A stretch of DNA of 64,000 nt from Pectobacterium polaris (GCF_002307355.1 NZ_CP017481.1:2170001-2234000), one strand, 5' to 3'. Shown: positions 16,873 to 26,977, counted from the first letter of the stretch. The notes: generated from the sequence alone by a model not told the origin. A program made the numbers and translations.

Positions 16873-17011
16873 TTTGGGTATTTAATGATTTGTCTTTCTG
16901 ATACTCAAGTCTCAATATGGCGGCAAATTAATCTTTTCTGTTTTTGACTTCTTTTAATTGCTATTTATATCAATCTGTTAGTTGTTTCGCTAACGGTGGG
17001 AGGGATACCAA

Positions 17012-18235
17012 ATGGGAAGTGAAGTTGGCAGCGTTTATATTGCAAGTACCGCTGATACTAAAGGAAAAGAACAGATTTACGTCCGCGATTTGATTGCCGC
17101 TACAGGCTTAAAAACGGTCACGGTCGATCTGTCAACGACACCACCGTCAGCAGATACACAAGTGTCAGAGGCGACAGATATCAGCGCCGCAACGGTGGCA
17201 TCTTACCATCCGCAGGGCGCATCGGCGGTGTTTTGCCATGACCGAGGTCAGGCAATTAGCGCCATGGCCGTTGCGTTTGAGCACTTCATGCTGTCCCGCG
17301 ATGATATTGCCGGGGTGCTGGGTCTCGGTGGCTCCGGCGGAACCGCGCTGATTACGCCCGCCATGCAGGCGTTACCGATTGGTATGCCGAAGCTGATGGT
17401 GTCGACGATGGCCTCCGGCGATATCTCCGGTTACATCGGAGCCAGCGATATCAGCATGATGTATTCCGTTACCGATGTGGCGGGCCTGAACCGTATTTCT
17501 CGTCAGGTTCTTGGCAACGCTGCGCACCAGATCGCCGGCGCTGTGAAGTTTCATATTCAGGAACATCATGACGATAAGCCCGCGATTGGCCTGACCATGT
17601 TTGGTGTCACGACGCCGTGCATTCAGGAAGCCAGTGCATTGCTGGAAGCGGAGTTTGACTGTCTGGTCTTTCACGCGACGGGCAGCGGTGGGAAAGCGAT
17701 GGAAAAGCTGGTGGACAGCCATTTGCTCACTGGCGTGCTCGACCTCACCACGACTGAGGTGTGCGATTTACTGTTTGATGGCGTGTTGGCCTGTGGGCCG
17801 GAACGGTTTGATGCGATAGCCAAGACGCAGGTGCCTTACGTGGCGTCCTGCGGTGCGCTGGACATGGTGAATTTTGGTTCTCCCGCTAGCGTGCCGGAGA
17901 AATACGCGCATCGTCTGTTCTACAACCACAACGCGCAGGTCACCCTGATGCGAACCACGATAGACGAAAATATCGCGATGGCGCGCTGGATTGGGGAGAA
18001 GCTCAACCGCTGTGAAGGCGAGGTGCGCTTCCTGATCCCAGAAGGCGGCTTCTCCGCGCTGGATGCGCCGGATCAGGCATTCTGGCACCCGGAAGCGCGT
18101 GACGCGTTTATCAGCACGTTGGAGAGCGTCGTGCAGCAAACGGCAAGACGACAGATTATTCGTCTGCCTTTCCATATTAACGATCCTTTATTTGCCCATG
18201 CCGCAGTCGATGCGTTTCGGGCGTTAGTGAAATAA
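17012..18235 (+). CDS. UPF0261 / Tm-1-like ATP-binding protein
   Basis: A 407-residue protein of the UPF0261 family. The N-terminal domain has [22 protein letters not shown] (7-28), typical of the Tm-1-like ATP-binding fold, and [24 protein letters not shown] near residue 97. The C-terminal part has [11 protein letters not shown] and [21 protein letters not shown] lies just upstream of the ATG. In plants the related Tm-1 N-terminal domain inhibits tobamovirus replication; the bacterial role is unknown. It is always worth reading with its neighbour: the PEP-hydrolase-like gene follows after 12 bases, the same two-domain combination found fused in plant Tm-1. Probably metabolic. Confidence 0.9.
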   Translation: MGSEVGSVYIASTADTKGKEQIYVRDLIAATGLKTVTVDLSTTPPSADTQVSEATDISAATVASYHPQGASAVFCHDRGQAISAMAVAFEHFMLSRDDIAGVLGLGGSGGTALITPAMQALPIGMPKLMVSTMASGDISGYIGASDISMMYSVTDVAGLNRISRQVLGNAAHQIAGAVKFHIQEHHDDKPAIGLTMFGVTTPCIQEASALLEAEFDCLVFHATGSGGKAMEKLVDSHLLTGVLDLTTTEVCDLLFDGVLACGPERFDAIAKTQVPYVASCGALDMVNFGSPASVPEKYAHRLFYNHNAQVTLMRTTIDENIAMARWIGEKLNRCEGEVRFLIPEGGFSALDAPDQAFWHPEARDAFISTLESVVQQTARRQIIRLPFHINDPLFAHAAVDAFRALVK

Positions 18236-18247
18236 GAAGGGAGAAGC

Positions 18248-19081
18248 ATGATGTCAGGCATAAATCGTCAGGAACTGCTGGCAAAATTCCGCGACATGAT
18301 CGCCCGCCGTGAGCCGATTATCGGCGGTGGCGCGGGAACGGGGCTTTCCGCGAAATGTGAAGAAGCGGGCGGCATCGATCTGATCGTGATCTACAACTCC
18401 GGGCGCTATCGCATGGCGGGGAGAGGTTCGCTGGCTGGCCTGTTGGCTTACGGCAACGCGAATGAGATCGTCGTGGATATGGCGAAAGAGGTGCTGCCGG
18501 TTGTGAAGCACACGCCAGTGCTGGCGGGCGTAAACGGGACCGATCCTTTCTGTCAGTTTGATAAGTTTCTGGATGACCTGAAAGCGCTGGGTTTTTCTGG
18601 CGTGCAGAACTTCCCAACCGTTGGGCTGATTGACGGTAATTTCCGCGCCAATCTGGAAGAAACCGGCATGGGTTACGCGCTGGAAGTGGACATGATTCGT
18701 CTGGCGCACGAAAAAGATATGCTGACCACGCCTTACGTGTTCAGTGCGGCAGATGCCGTCGCGATGACGAAAGCGGGGGCGGATATTATTGTGCCGCACA
18801 TGGGGTTAACCACCGGCGGCAACATTGGCGCGGAAACCGCGCTTAATCTGGCGGATTGCGTTCCGTTGATTAATCACTGGGCACGTGAGGCAAAATCCAT
18901 CCGTAAGGATGTGATTGTGCTGTGTCACGGAGGACCGATTTCAACACCGCAGGACGCACAGTTCATTATGGATCACTGCCCGCAGTGCGATGGTTTTTAC
19001 GGTGCCAGCTCTATGGAGCGGCTGCCGACAGAAACCGCATTAACGGCTACTACACAGCAATTTAAAAAAATTAAGCGTTAA
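18248..19081 (+). CDS. PEP-hydrolase-like TIM-barrel protein
   Basis: A 277-residue protein of the phosphoenolpyruvate hydrolase-like family (PF09370 as recalled). Conserved stretches are [40 protein letters not shown] (24-63), [30 protein letters not shown] and [10 protein letters not shown]. These are barrel-strand motifs like those of isocitrate lyase/PEP mutase enzymes. It probably acts on a small phosphorylated or keto acid. It is 12 bases after the UPF0261 gene with AAGGGAGAAG as ribosome-binding site and ends in a strong terminator, so the two form one operon divergent from TetR. The reaction is not established. Confidence 0.88.
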   Translation: MMSGINRQELLAKFRDMIARREPIIGGGAGTGLSAKCEEAGGIDLIVIYNSGRYRMAGRGSLAGLLAYGNANEIVVDMAKEVLPVVKHTPVLAGVNGTDPFCQFDKFLDDLKALGFSGVQNFPTVGLIDGNFRANLEETGMGYALEVDMIRLAHEKDMLTTPYVFSAADAVAMTKAGADIIVPHMGLTTGGNIGAETALNLADCVPLINHWAREAKSIRKDVIVLCHGGPISTPQDAQFIMDHCPQCDGFYGASSMERLPTETALTATTQQFKKIKR

Positions 19082-19163
19082 CAGACTTTTTTGGCTCTAT
19101 ACCCAAAAGACTTCCTAAAGCGGGAAGAAAGGTGGGTAAATTTTACGCCAATATCAGGGAATG

Positions 19164-19192
19164 CGGCCAGCACATGCTGGCCGTAGTTTTTT
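19164..19192 (+). terminator. Terminator of the UPF0261/PEP-hydrolase-like operon
   Basis: A 20-base perfect palindrome (CGGCCAGCA 19164-19172, CA centre, TGCTGGCCG 19175-19183) followed by TAG and a six-T run (19187-19192). Confidence 0.88.
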
Positions 19193-19203
19193 GTGAGCGA
19201 GGT

Positions 19204-19617
19204 TTAGAGCATACCTTCAAACGGGTTCCAGCTTTTGCTGTTCTGAGTTTCCTTCAGGTAGTACGCGTAGTTAGCCGTTCCTGCCCACAGATAACTGATA
19301 GAAAGAGCAATAGGAAGATTCATATACTCGGGAAGCATGGCATCAACGATAGCTTCAATGAAAGCGATAACAATGTTAATAGCAATACCAATACCTAACA
19401 GCGTCAGGTTTTTTCGCCATAACCCAAGAACAAAGAAGTAAATCAGGCCAAAAAAGAAAGCAATAAAGTTGCTCTGAATCAGAATTCTATTGAGAAAACT
19501 GAGATTTTTAAATGCAGCCTTATGGGCTGGTGTATTAGGCCCACCAAACTCATTATAAAACGCGAAGCGGGTTTGCCATTTTTTAGAGTATTGCTTCTCT
19601 ACTGTTGTGTTTTCCAT
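19204..19617 (-). CDS. DUF2628 membrane protein (YigF-like)
   Basis: A 137-residue small membrane protein. The first 50 residues are polar and include KKWQTRFAFYNEFGGPNTPAHKAAFK, the conserved opening of DUF2628 proteins. Then come about three hydrophobic helices (roughly 52-70, 72-92 and 100-118), and the tail is short and polar. The function of the family is unknown. It converges with the PEP-hydrolase-like operon, stopping 12 bases after that operon's terminator, and has a long AT-rich upstream region. There is no visible link to its neighbours. Confidence 0.82.
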   Translation of the reverse strand: MENTTVEKQYSKKWQTRFAFYNEFGGPNTPAHKAAFKNLSFLNRILIQSNFIAFFFGLIYFFVLGLWRKNLTLLGIGIAINIVIAFIEAIVDAMLPEYMNLPIALSISYLWAGTANYAYYLKETQNSKSWNPFEGML

Positions 19618-20184
19618 AACAACTCTCTTCTTTAAAGATGTGAATAATATTGCTGTAAATAATTTCGATGGGTATTTTACGCGCAGATTATTTTCTTGCT
19701 ACCGTTGATTTTACTTATAACAACTCCTCTCGATATATTGTTTGTAATGTGTCGTGGTAATTTAATATTGTTATTAGTAGGAGGTTAATGGAGTAATTTT
19801 ACTGCGATAATAATGGAATCAAAGGCAGGTAGTGCAGTCTATGCGGCTGATTTTTGTAATCACAGGCATGTTTATTACTATGGCTATTAACTCTTGTATT
19901 TTTTATTAATTCCGGATAATTGATTGAACTAAGTAAAATTTAATATTGCACTCAATATTGGTCCTCACTCCCTTTATTCATACAATCGCAAAGAATAGCG
20001 TTATTTATTGGCGTTAATCGAACGTTTGTTGTCAGAGCATTCTTATTCTTCTCTCGGCTCCCAGTCGTATTGCTGCTCAGGCAGAAAAAACAGAGGGACT
20101 AAATAGCGTTTTAGGTCGCATCGGTCAGAAAGTCATTGTTATAAATGCTATTTTTCACAGCACGGAAACTTCGGAGAAATAGGT
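19618..20184. other. AT-rich intergenic region without a recognised gene
   Basis: About 570 bases between two divergent genes. The left two thirds are very AT-rich and probably hold promoters for both. From about 20022 to 20180 one plus-strand frame is open for about 50 codons (ILILLSAPSRIAAQAEKTEG) but has no start codon and no recognised relative. No repeats or RNA gene were seen. Confidence 0.4.
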
Positions 20185-21228
20185 ATGACATGGCGTATCA
20201 CGATAGGACTACTCACGAACTTACTACTCAGCTTTGGCGTTATGGCAAACGCGGGCATTGGGTTTCAACAAATCACGTTAGCGGATGAGGCCACTAACAG
20301 GCCGTTGGACGTCGCCGTATTTTATCCGGCGTCATCACCATCGCAGACGACGAGCATTGGCGAGAATATTGCTTTTCCCGGCATTGTGGTGAGTAAAAAT
20401 GCCGAGCCTGAACCTGGTGAACATCCTTTGATTGTGGTTTCACACGGCTATGGCGGGAGCTGGTTTAATCAACTCTGGCTGGCGCAGGCGTTGGTTAAGC
20501 AAGGCTATATTGTCGCTGCGCCCAATCATCCCGGAACCACGACGAAAGACATGCGCCCTGAGAACGCTCAGGCTCTGTGGCAACGGCCTCATGACCTCAG
20601 CCGCGTCATTACGGCATTACTCGCTACGCCAGAGAAGACGGGGCAGGTTGATGCGAAGCGCATTGCCGCTGTAGGTCATTCGTTGGGGGGATGGACGGTG
20701 CTGGCGCTGGCTGGTGGGCGTTTCAGTACGGAGCAATTTGAGAAGGATTGTCTGACGCATGTCGGGCTGGCGTCCTGCAAAGCCTATGAAAAGATGCAGG
20801 TCGCAAAAAGCGCCGCATCGCGTGCGCAGCTTGATAAATCACTCGCCGATCCACGCATCAGCGCGGTGCTCTCGCTGGATATGGGGTTGGCACGAGGGTT
20901 TACCGCAGAGAGTCTGGCGGCAATAAACATTCCTGTATTGATTATGGCGGCGGGGTATCCCAATGACGAGCTACCCGCCAAGCTGGAATCCCACGATCTG
21001 GCGCAAAAGCTGTCGCCAGCGTATTCAGCGTATAAAGAAATTGCCGACGCGACGCATTTTAGTTTTATGCAGCTTTGTAAGCCGGGTGCTGTTGAAATCA
21101 TCAATGCCGAGAGCCCTGGCGACGGCATGATTTGTCTCGACGGTGGTGAGCGTTCGCGTGAGCAGATCCATCAGGAAATAGGGAAGGATGTCAGCGATTT
21201 TCTTCAGGCGGCGTGGCGGAAGCCGTAG
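20185..21228 (+). CDS. Secreted dienelactone-hydrolase-like alpha/beta hydrolase
   Basis: A 347-residue protein. Residues 1-23 form a signal peptide ending in NAG. HPLIVVSHGYGGSWFN carries the oxyanion region and AAVGHSLGGWT (near 164) is the nucleophile elbow with catalytic Ser in GHSLG. A late acid and His (DATHFSFM near 290) complete a likely triad. The protein resembles predicted dienelactone hydrolases and PAF-acetylhydrolase-like esterases that cut small esters in the periplasm. Start ATG has CGGAGAA upstream. Its 3' end overlaps the convergent AraC gene by 38 bases. The substrate is unknown. Confidence 0.88.
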   Translation: MTWRITIGLLTNLLLSFGVMANAGIGFQQITLADEATNRPLDVAVFYPASSPSQTTSIGENIAFPGIVVSKNAEPEPGEHPLIVVSHGYGGSWFNQLWLAQALVKQGYIVAAPNHPGTTTKDMRPENAQALWQRPHDLSRVITALLATPEKTGQVDAKRIAAVGHSLGGWTVLALAGGRFSTEQFEKDCLTHVGLASCKAYEKMQVAKSAASRAQLDKSLADPRISAVLSLDMGLARGFTAESLAAINIPVLIMAAGYPNDELPAKLESHDLAQKLSPAYSAYKEIADATHFSFMQLCKPGAVEIINAESPGDGMICLDGGERSREQIHQEIGKDVSDFLQAAWRKP

Positions 21229-22282
21229 TCTGTTCCTGAAGTGGGTACTGACTACGCCAGACGCTGGGGCTTACCCCCGTTAGCCGCAGAAATTCGCGAT
21301 TGAAGTTTGATTTAGTCTGAAACCCGCTGGCCAGCATGATATCCGTGATTCGGTCATCCGTTTGGCTGAGGAGGCGTTTAGCCTCCTCTATGCGATATTC
21401 GTTCATCACCTGCGAAAAATTACGACCGTGAACGCGGTTGATGGTTTCGGACAGGCGTCTGAGCGGTATGCCCATGCGCCTGCTCAAGCGCTGAAGCGTC
21501 ATGCCCGGATCGGTGTACAGCGCGTGAGTGCGGATGAAATCATCTAACGCTTTCGCGAGCTGGTGTTCGTCTTCGGTGGCGGGGACGGCTTCAGGCTTCT
21601 GGTCAGGCGGAGCGACAAGCCCTGCCTGTGGGGACGTGCGGTGTGTGACGATCAGCAGGGTCAATATCGCCAGCATGACGATGTGGAACGCGGTGATGAT
21701 GGTCGCCGCGCTATTGCCGCTGTAGAACGCGATATCCAGTGCAATGACGGTGTCGATAGCGCCGGAGATAAGCACATACAGCCCAGCGATAAACGGCGCG
21801 CTTTTCCATCTAGGTAATGACGTTTGCAGACGGCGAGCGCTGTAAATCAGCATTGACCCATAACCGAAGTAAATACTCACCAGCATCAGGTCGATGAGCG
21901 GAACGGTTGTTCTGCTCTGGATGGCGCTTGCGCCAAGGATGAGTAAAGGCGGTAACAGATGCCAGAGAGATCGTCGGCGTGAGCGGGTTACGTCCTCAGA
22001 GGCCTTGTCGCCGTGAGGGAAAAGACACAGCCATAACAGCGGTGGAATCGATGCGGCAATCATGGGTTGAATAAACGCGGGTAAGGCAACATGGCTGCCC
22101 CAGCGTAACGCCACCAGCGTCAGGGCAAGACAGCTTACGCCGATGAGTACCGCTTCTGCCGTTGCACTGCGCTTTTTGGTGTTCTTGTGATGGGAATGGT
22201 TGTGAATAGCCAGAAACTGGATGCGAAAAAACAAAATAACCAGCAGAAGTGCGGTAATAAACGGTAAAGGAATCGCGGTCAT
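21191..22282 (-). CDS. AraC-family regulator with N-terminal membrane domain
   Basis: A 363-residue protein. ATG 22282 is preferred to an in-frame TTG at 22297. Residues 1-210 contain about six or seven hydrophobic helices, so the protein is anchored in the inner membrane. Residues about 240-345 form a double-HTH AraC domain (LAKALDDFIRTHALYTDPGMTLQRLSRRMG ... ITDIMLASGFQTKSNFNREFLRLTGVSPSVWR). Such proteins sense signals at the membrane and bind DNA directly. The gene converges with the alpha/beta hydrolase, overlapping by 38 bases, which may allow transcriptional interference. The target is unknown. Confidence 0.9.
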   Translation of the reverse strand: MTAIPLPFITALLLVILFFRIQFLAIHNHSHHKNTKKRSATAEAVLIGVSCLALTLVALRWGSHVALPAFIQPMIAASIPPLLWLCLFPHGDKASEDVTRSRRRSLWHLLPPLLILGASAIQSRTTVPLIDLMLVSIYFGYGSMLIYSARRLQTSLPRWKSAPFIAGLYVLISGAIDTVIALDIAFYSGNSAATIITAFHIVMLAILTLLIVTHRTSPQAGLVAPPDQKPEAVPATEDEHQLAKALDDFIRTHALYTDPGMTLQRLSRRMGIPLRRLSETINRVHGRNFSQVMNEYRIEEAKRLLSQTDDRITDIMLASGFQTKSNFNREFLRLTGVSPSVWRSQYPLQEQTTASATPPEENR

Positions 22283-22326
22283 CGTGTTTATCAACAACGT
22301 TATTGTAGCTATCTGATCTGATGAAA

Positions 22327-22357
22327 CCGCGCTACCGGAATAAACCCGGTAGCGCGG
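22327..22357 (-). terminator. Hairpin, probable mltC terminator
   Basis: A 12-bp perfect stem CCGCGCTACCGG (22327-22338) / CCGGTAGCGCGG (22346-22357), loop of 7. On the minus strand only three T follow. It lies between mltC and the AraC gene. Confidence 0.6.
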
Positions 22358-22377
22358 CGTTCTGTGGTGCGCGTGAA

Positions 22378-23451
22378 TTAGCGGCGGTAATTTTTCTGTG
22401 CCGTGTTCACTTTGTACAGATAGCGACGTGATTCACCAGACGGATGCTTCGTTGTCAGCGTTTGGTAGACGTCGCTCGGTGACATGTTGTTGATAATGCC
22501 CACGGCGCGATCGCGATCGCTGGAGAAGACGCGCAACACGCTGCCTGCGCCACCGTTATACGCGGTGATGACGGCGTAGCGTTTCGACGTCGGGTTCTCA
22601 ATGCCAGCCAGATAGCTGTTCTTCAGAATCGACAGATAGGCGGTACCGGCGTCGATGTTTTGTTCTGGATCGAACAGATAGCTGCGGCTCGGCTGCCCCC
22701 CTTTCCCTTTCATCTTGAAGACGTCGCGTCCTGCGCTGTGCTGCACCACCTGCATCAGACCCAGCGCATCGGAACGGCTGACGGCATAAGGGTTGAAGCT
22801 CGATTCTGTCTGCATAATCGCCAGAATCAGCGACTCTTCAATGCCGTAACGCTCGGAGGCTTTACGTACCAGCGGCAGGTATTTGTGCGCACGTTTATCC
22901 AGATGGTTAGGGACAAGCTGCATCGTGACCGACCAGATAACGTGCATGCCGGAGGTGCGTTTTTGCAGACGGTTCTGGAGCAGGTAATCCGCAAAGCTGG
23001 CGGCACGACCTTCCCAGCGGATCGGCTGTCCGGTGTTATCCAGCACCTGTCCGTACAGCAGCGGTTCGCGGCTGATTTGAATATCGTTAGCGTCGGAATA
23101 CAGGTCGGTGTTACTGGCGTCATCGCCCATCAGCAGGGTCGTGATAATCGCCTGACGCAGGCTGGCAACGGAGTCGGTTGCCGAAATGGTTTCGATCGTG
23201 ATTGAACCGGCATCAAAGTTGATGTGGCTACGCGTCTTATATTGATCGGTGTATTTGACGTAGTCTTTCGGGCCGGCGATCAGTACTTCATTCATCCCCC
23301 AGATATTTTCGATGTTGTTGGCGAACTGGCCCATCAAAATATCGAAGGCGTTGGTATCCTTGAGAAACTCTTCGTCGTTGGCATTCCCTTTGTTTCCTGA
23401 ACAGGAAACCAGCAGTGGTGCAATCACCAGCAGAGCTAACATTTTCTTCAT
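22378..23451 (-). CDS. mltC: Membrane-bound lytic murein transglycosylase C
   Basis: A 357-residue lipoprotein, very close to E. coli MltC (359). The signal peptide ends at the lipobox LLVSC with lipidated Cys17; ATG 23451 is chosen since it starts this signal. The middle domain includes [17 protein letters not shown] and [17 protein letters not shown]. The SLT domain has [26 protein letters not shown], with Glu in TESSF as the catalytic residue, and [15 protein letters not shown]. It cleaves peptidoglycan glycan strands to 1,6-anhydroMurNAc ends at the outer membrane. It lies downstream of yggX (52 bases) as in other enterics. Confidence 0.97.
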   Translation of the reverse strand: MKKMLALLVIAPLLVSCSGNKGNANDEEFLKDTNAFDILMGQFANNIENIWGMNEVLIAGPKDYVKYTDQYKTRSHINFDAGSITIETISATDSVASLRQAIITTLLMGDDASNTDLYSDANDIQISREPLLYGQVLDNTGQPIRWEGRAASFADYLLQNRLQKRTSGMHVIWSVTMQLVPNHLDKRAHKYLPLVRKASERYGIEESLILAIMQTESSFNPYAVSRSDALGLMQVVQHSAGRDVFKMKGKGGQPSRSYLFDPEQNIDAGTAYLSILKNSYLAGIENPTSKRYAVITAYNGGAGSVLRVFSSDRDRAVGIINNMSPSDVYQTLTTKHPSGESRRYLYKVNTAQKNYRR

Positions 23452-23503
23452 ATAACAAGCCGTGTCGGAATGGGGACGTAAGCGGGCCCGAAAGCCCGCA
23501 ATC

Positions 23504-23776
23504 TCAGTGGCTCGGAGGCGTATAGCCTTCGATGTGTACGTCCTTTCCTTCAAACAGGAATTTGATCATTTCCTGTTCCAGCAGCTTACGGTCGTCAACA
23601 TTCATCATGCTGAGTTTTTTCTCGTTGATCAGCATGGTTTGCTTGGTTTGCCACTGCGCCCAGGCTTCTTTGGAAATTTCGTTATAGATGCGCTTGCCCA
23701 GATCGCCGGGATAGAGCTGGAAATCCTGCCCTTCGGCATCGCGTTGTAAAAAAGTACAAAAAATCGTTCTGCTCAT
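23504..23776 (-). CDS. yggX: Fe(2+)-trafficking protein YggX
   Basis: A 90-residue cytoplasmic protein, the normal YggX length. [42 protein letters not shown] is the family signature, with conserved Cys7. It protects iron-sulfur enzymes from oxidation and helps iron handling. Its start overlaps the end of mutY by 4 bases (ATGA type), and mltC follows, so mutY-yggX-mltC form the usual operon. This links an iron-sulfur DNA glycosylase with an iron-sulfur protection protein. Confidence 0.97.
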   Translation of the reverse strand: MSRTIFCTFLQRDAEGQDFQLYPGDLGKRIYNEISKEAWAQWQTKQTMLINEKKLSMMNVDDRKLLEQEMIKFLFEGKDVHIEGYTPPSH

Positions 23777-24879
23777 GCTTCTTCCTCATCAATTTCGCAG
23801 GCTTTCAAACGTGTTGACTGCGGGTGAGCCAACTCCCTCAGCAGGCGTTCTACCGGGGCGGCCAGTCCGACAGACGGCGGCTGCGCTAAGTTATACCAGA
23901 GACCTGCATCGTCATCCATGCAGGACCTGTTTTGTGAGCGATCGGTCTGCGATACGTCCAGCCAGAGCGGAACGATATCCAGATGAAAATGGCTAAATGT
24001 ATGGCGGAACGCGACAAGCTGTTGCAATCCATCAGGATTCAGACCGCGTTGGTGCATCCAGAGTTCCAATTCCCGACGTTCGCTGAACTGCGGGAAGCAA
24101 AATAGCCCGCCCCACAGGCCGACGGCAGGGCGCTGCTGCAGCCAGACCTGAGAACCCTGTTGCATCAGCAGGAACCAGCCGGTTTTCTCCGGCAGCGTCT
24201 GCTTCGGCTTCTTGCCGGGGTATTGTGCCCAGCTGTGGTTGGCGTAGGCAATGCAGCCCGTGTTCAGCGGACACAGCTCGCACTTGGGGCGGCTGCGGGT
24301 ACAGACCATCGCACCGAGATCCATCATCGCCTGATTAAACTGGCTGACGCCCTCGGCTGGCGTGACGTCTTCACTCCGCGCCCACAGTTTCTTTTCGACC
24401 TCTTTCTTGCCCGGCCAGCCGTCAACGGCGTAGCAGCGTGCCAGCACGCGCTTCACGTTACCGTCAAGAATCGGGTAATGCTGGCCGAGCGCGAGCGACA
24501 GCACCGCGCCAGCGGTGGAACGCCCGACGCCCGGCAATGCCGCGACTTCATCAAAGGTGGTGGGGAACTCGCCGCCGTGACGTGACACGATGGTCTGTGC
24601 CGCTTTGTGCAGGTTGCGCGCACGGGCGTAGTAGCCTAGCCCGGTCCACAGGTGGAGCACTTCGTCCAGCGGCGCTGCCGCCAGTGCGTTTACGTTCGGA
24701 AAGCGTTCCATAAAGCGTTGGAAATAGGGAATAACCGTGGTGACCTGCGTTTGTTGCAACATCACTTCGGATAGCCATACTTTATAGGGAGTTTTCTCAA
24801 GCTGCCACGGCAGGGTTTTGCGGCCATAGCGTTGATACCAGTCCAGCACCTGATGGGCGAACTGTTGCGCTTGCATCAT
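23773..24879 (-). CDS. mutY: Adenine DNA glycosylase MutY
   Basis: A 368-residue base-excision repair enzyme that removes A mispaired with 8-oxoG. Motifs in order: [18 protein letters not shown] with catalytic Glu (near residue 38), the helix-hairpin-helix [18 protein letters not shown], catalytic Asp in [13 protein letters not shown], and the 4Fe-4S loop C-x6-C-x2-C-x5-C ([17 protein letters not shown]). A NUDT1-like C-terminal domain recognises 8-oxoG ([11 protein letters not shown]). It is about 18 residues longer than E. coli MutY, at the C-terminus. ATG codons at 24879 and 24876 are both possible. It is divergent from trmB, 164 bases away, and leads the mutY-yggX-mltC operon. Confidence 0.97.
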   Translation of the reverse strand: MMQAQQFAHQVLDWYQRYGRKTLPWQLEKTPYKVWLSEVMLQQTQVTTVIPYFQRFMERFPNVNALAAAPLDEVLHLWTGLGYYARARNLHKAAQTIVSRHGGEFPTTFDEVAALPGVGRSTAGAVLSLALGQHYPILDGNVKRVLARCYAVDGWPGKKEVEKKLWARSEDVTPAEGVSQFNQAMMDLGAMVCTRSRPKCELCPLNTGCIAYANHSWAQYPGKKPKQTLPEKTGWFLLMQQGSQVWLQQRPAVGLWGGLFCFPQFSERRELELWMHQRGLNPDGLQQLVAFRHTFSHFHLDIVPLWLDVSQTDRSQNRSCMDDDAGLWYNLAQPPSVGLAAPVERLLRELAHPQSTRLKACEIDEEEA

Positions 24880-25043
24880 AAAATGGGGTCACTATCCGGC
24901 AGGTAAAAGTTTGATAGCGATTCCAGCACAGAGTGAATGTGCTGTAAACCGGAACTTTCCGAGGCAGTGGGCTTGCTAAACCACGGTATCCTTGCATAAT
25001 GCGCGTTTCATTAACGAAATCGGACAGCAAGTAAACACTCTTT

Positions 25044-25763
25044 ATGATTAACAACGTCATTTCACCGGAATTTGATGAAAATGGGCGCCCGATGCGTCGT
25101 ATCCGCAGTTTTGTCCGCCGTCAGGGGCGCTTGACTAACGGGCAACAGCTGGCGCTGGATAACTACTGGCCGGTGATGGGCGTGGAATATCAGACCGAGC
25201 TGGTCGATTTTAACCCGCTATTTGGTCGTGACGCGCCGGTGGTGCTGGAAATTGGTTTTGGGATGGGCGCCTCGCTGGTGACGATGGCGGCACAGCATCC
25301 TGAGCAGAATTTCCTCGGTATCGAAGTTCACCTGCCGGGCGTGGGAGCCTGTCTTGCTGCCGCACAGGAAGCAGGAATCAGCAATCTGCGCGTGATGTGT
25401 CACGATGCGATCGAAGTGCTGATGAATATGATCCCAGATGGCTCACTGTCCATGGTTCAACTCTTCTTCCCAGACCCATGGCATAAAGCCCGCCATAATA
25501 AACGCCGTATCGTTCAGGTGCCTTTCGTCCAACTGGTACAGAGTAAGCTGAAAGTCGGCGGCGTGTTCCATATGGCAACAGACTGGGAACCTTATGCACA
25601 ACATATGCTCGAAGTGATGACCTCTGTCACCGAGTACCGTAATCTTTCCAATAATAATGAGTACGTTGAGCGGCCGGAGTCCCGTCCGCTGACGAAATTT
25701 GAAGCACGCGGCCAGCGTTTGGGGCATGGCGTGTGGGATCTGATGTTTGAGAGGATAAAATAA
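25044..25763 (+). CDS. trmB: tRNA (guanine-N7-)-methyltransferase
   Basis: A 239-residue SAM-dependent methyltransferase that forms m7G46 in tRNA. The SAM motif I is [17 protein letters not shown] (near residue 68). [15 protein letters not shown] and the catalytic region [18 protein letters not shown] are diagnostic for TrmB. The end, [12 protein letters not shown], matches the family. It is divergent from mutY and one base upstream of yggL, the standard order. Length equals E. coli TrmB. Confidence 0.97.
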   Translation: MINNVISPEFDENGRPMRRIRSFVRRQGRLTNGQQLALDNYWPVMGVEYQTELVDFNPLFGRDAPVVLEIGFGMGASLVTMAAQHPEQNFLGIEVHLPGVGACLAAAQEAGISNLRVMCHDAIEVLMNMIPDGSLSMVQLFFPDPWHKARHNKRRIVQVPFVQLVQSKLKVGGVFHMATDWEPYAQHMLEVMTSVTEYRNLSNNNEYVERPESRPLTKFEARGQRLGHGVWDLMFERIK

Positions 25764-25764
25764 A

Positions 25765-26109
25765 ATGGCACAAGCTCGTAGCCGTCGTTTACGTAAAAAG
25801 CTTCACATTGATGAGTTTCAGGAATTAGGTTTTTCTGTCAGCTTCCGCTTTCCAGAAGGCACTAGCGTAGAAGATATCGATCAACTGATGGATAAGTTCG
25901 TTGACGACGTCATTGAACCAGAAGGACTGGCATTTGAAGGCAGCGGTTATTTGCTCTGGGAAGGCCTGATCTGTCTGCAAAAAATTGGTCACTGCACCGA
26001 AGAGCATCGCCAACTGGTTAGCCGCTGGTTGGAAGAGCAGAAACTGACGGACGTCAAAGTCAGCAACCTGTTCGATATCTGGTGGGATCTGCCAGAACAC
26101 CTGCTGTAA
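25765..26109 (+). CDS. yggL: YggL family protein (DUF469)
   Basis: A 114-residue cytoplasmic protein close to E. coli YggL (108). The start is basic (SRRLRKKLHIDEFQELGFSV), followed by FEGSGYLLWEGLICLQKIG and LFDIWWDLPEHLL. The related E. coli protein has been reported to associate with the 50S ribosomal subunit, which the basic N-terminus would suit. The exact role is unknown. It begins one base after the trmB stop and so is co-translated with that tRNA-modifying enzyme. Confidence 0.93.
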   Translation: MAQARSRRLRKKLHIDEFQELGFSVSFRFPEGTSVEDIDQLMDKFVDDVIEPEGLAFEGSGYLLWEGLICLQKIGHCTEEHRQLVSRWLEEQKLTDVKVSNLFDIWWDLPEHLL

Positions 26110-26110
26110 T

Positions 26111-26180
26111 CCTTGGTCTTATCAAGGTATGCCTGAGCTGATTCTGGCTCAGGCGTTATCCGCCTCATCAAAGGGCGGAT
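26111..26180 (+). other. Three hairpins between yggL and yggN
   Basis: CCTTG/CAAGG (26111-26126), GCCTGAGC/GCTCAGGC (26131-26154) and ATCCGCC/GGGCGGAT (from about 26158 to 26180) follow in a row. None has a proper T run, so they may limit transcription or protect the 3' end of the trmB-yggL message. Confidence 0.4.
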
Positions 26181-26223
26181 TGCCGCTCTCCCGCTACTGC
26201 CGTTGTTTTCTTCAGGAGAAAAT

Positions 26224-26937
26224 ATGTCGCGTAAAATAACCTTGGGTTTATTGATGTTGCTGTCCTGGCAAGCGCAGGCGGCCTACCAGTGCAACGTGAA
26301 CCCGCAGGACGACATCATTATCAGTCCGCAGCACGTACAGGTCGTGGGGGCCAGCGGCAATTTACAACTCTCCCCGCAGGGCGATATCGTCCGTAACGGT
26401 ACACCACTGACCCTGAATGCCGAACAGCGCCAGAAAGCCAAAGCCTATCAGGCGGATTTACGCCAGCAGCTGCCGTGGATCGACCAGGGTGCGCAGCAGC
26501 ATCTTGAAAAAGCGCGAGTCGCGCTGGATAACGTGATCGTGCAGGAGCTTGGCAGCGACAGCAATGTACGCAATCGTCTGACTACGCTGGATAAACAGCT
26601 CAAGCAGCAGATGAACCGAATTATCGAACACCGCACCGATGGCCTGACGTTCCACCATCAGGCGATTAAGCAAGTTGAACAAGATGGCAAGCAGCTCGTG
26701 CAACAAAGCATGGGCGGCGTCTTGCAGGACAGCCTGAACGAAATGGGCGTGAAACAGATGTCCAGCGGCGGCAACCCGCTACAGGCGATGATGGGCAACC
26801 TCGGTGGTTTGCAGAAAGCGATTCAGGCCGAGTGGAACAATCAGGAACTGGAATTCCAGCGCTTCGGCAATGACGTATGTAGCCGCGTCACATCGCTGGA
26901 AAACCAGCGCAAGAGTCTGTTGCAGACGCTGAAGTAA
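26224..26937 (+). CDS. yggN: DUF2884 periplasmic protein YggN
   Basis: A 237-residue protein. ATG 26224 is chosen from TCAGGAGA just upstream and because it opens a signal peptide (MSRKITLGLLMLLSWQAQAA). The mature part is helical and rich in Gln, with KAKAYQADLRQQLPWIDQGAQQHLE, and has a likely coiled-coil region around 80-140. Two Cys (in YQCN and DVCSR) could form a disulfide in the periplasm. The function is unknown. It follows yggL as in E. coli and ends in a clear terminator. Confidence 0.88.
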   Translation: MSRKITLGLLMLLSWQAQAAYQCNVNPQDDIIISPQHVQVVGASGNLQLSPQGDIVRNGTPLTLNAEQRQKAKAYQADLRQQLPWIDQGAQQHLEKARVALDNVIVQELGSDSNVRNRLTTLDKQLKQQMNRIIEHRTDGLTFHHQAIKQVEQDGKQLVQQSMGGVLQDSLNEMGVKQMSSGGNPLQAMMGNLGGLQKAIQAEWNNQELEFQRFGNDVCSRVTSLENQRKSLLQTLK

Positions 26938-26954
26938 ACTGACGTCGCTTAAGG

Positions 26955-26977
26955 AAACGGGCTGAGGCCCGTTTTTT
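26955..26977 (+). terminator. Terminator of yggN
   Basis: Stem AAACGGGC (26955-26962) / GCCCGTTT (26967-26974) with loop TGAG and a T run to 26977. Confidence 0.9.

Noticed and set aside
20022..20183. Open frame of about 50 codons before the alpha/beta hydrolase
   Set aside because: No start codon, follows a stop directly, and no relative recognised.
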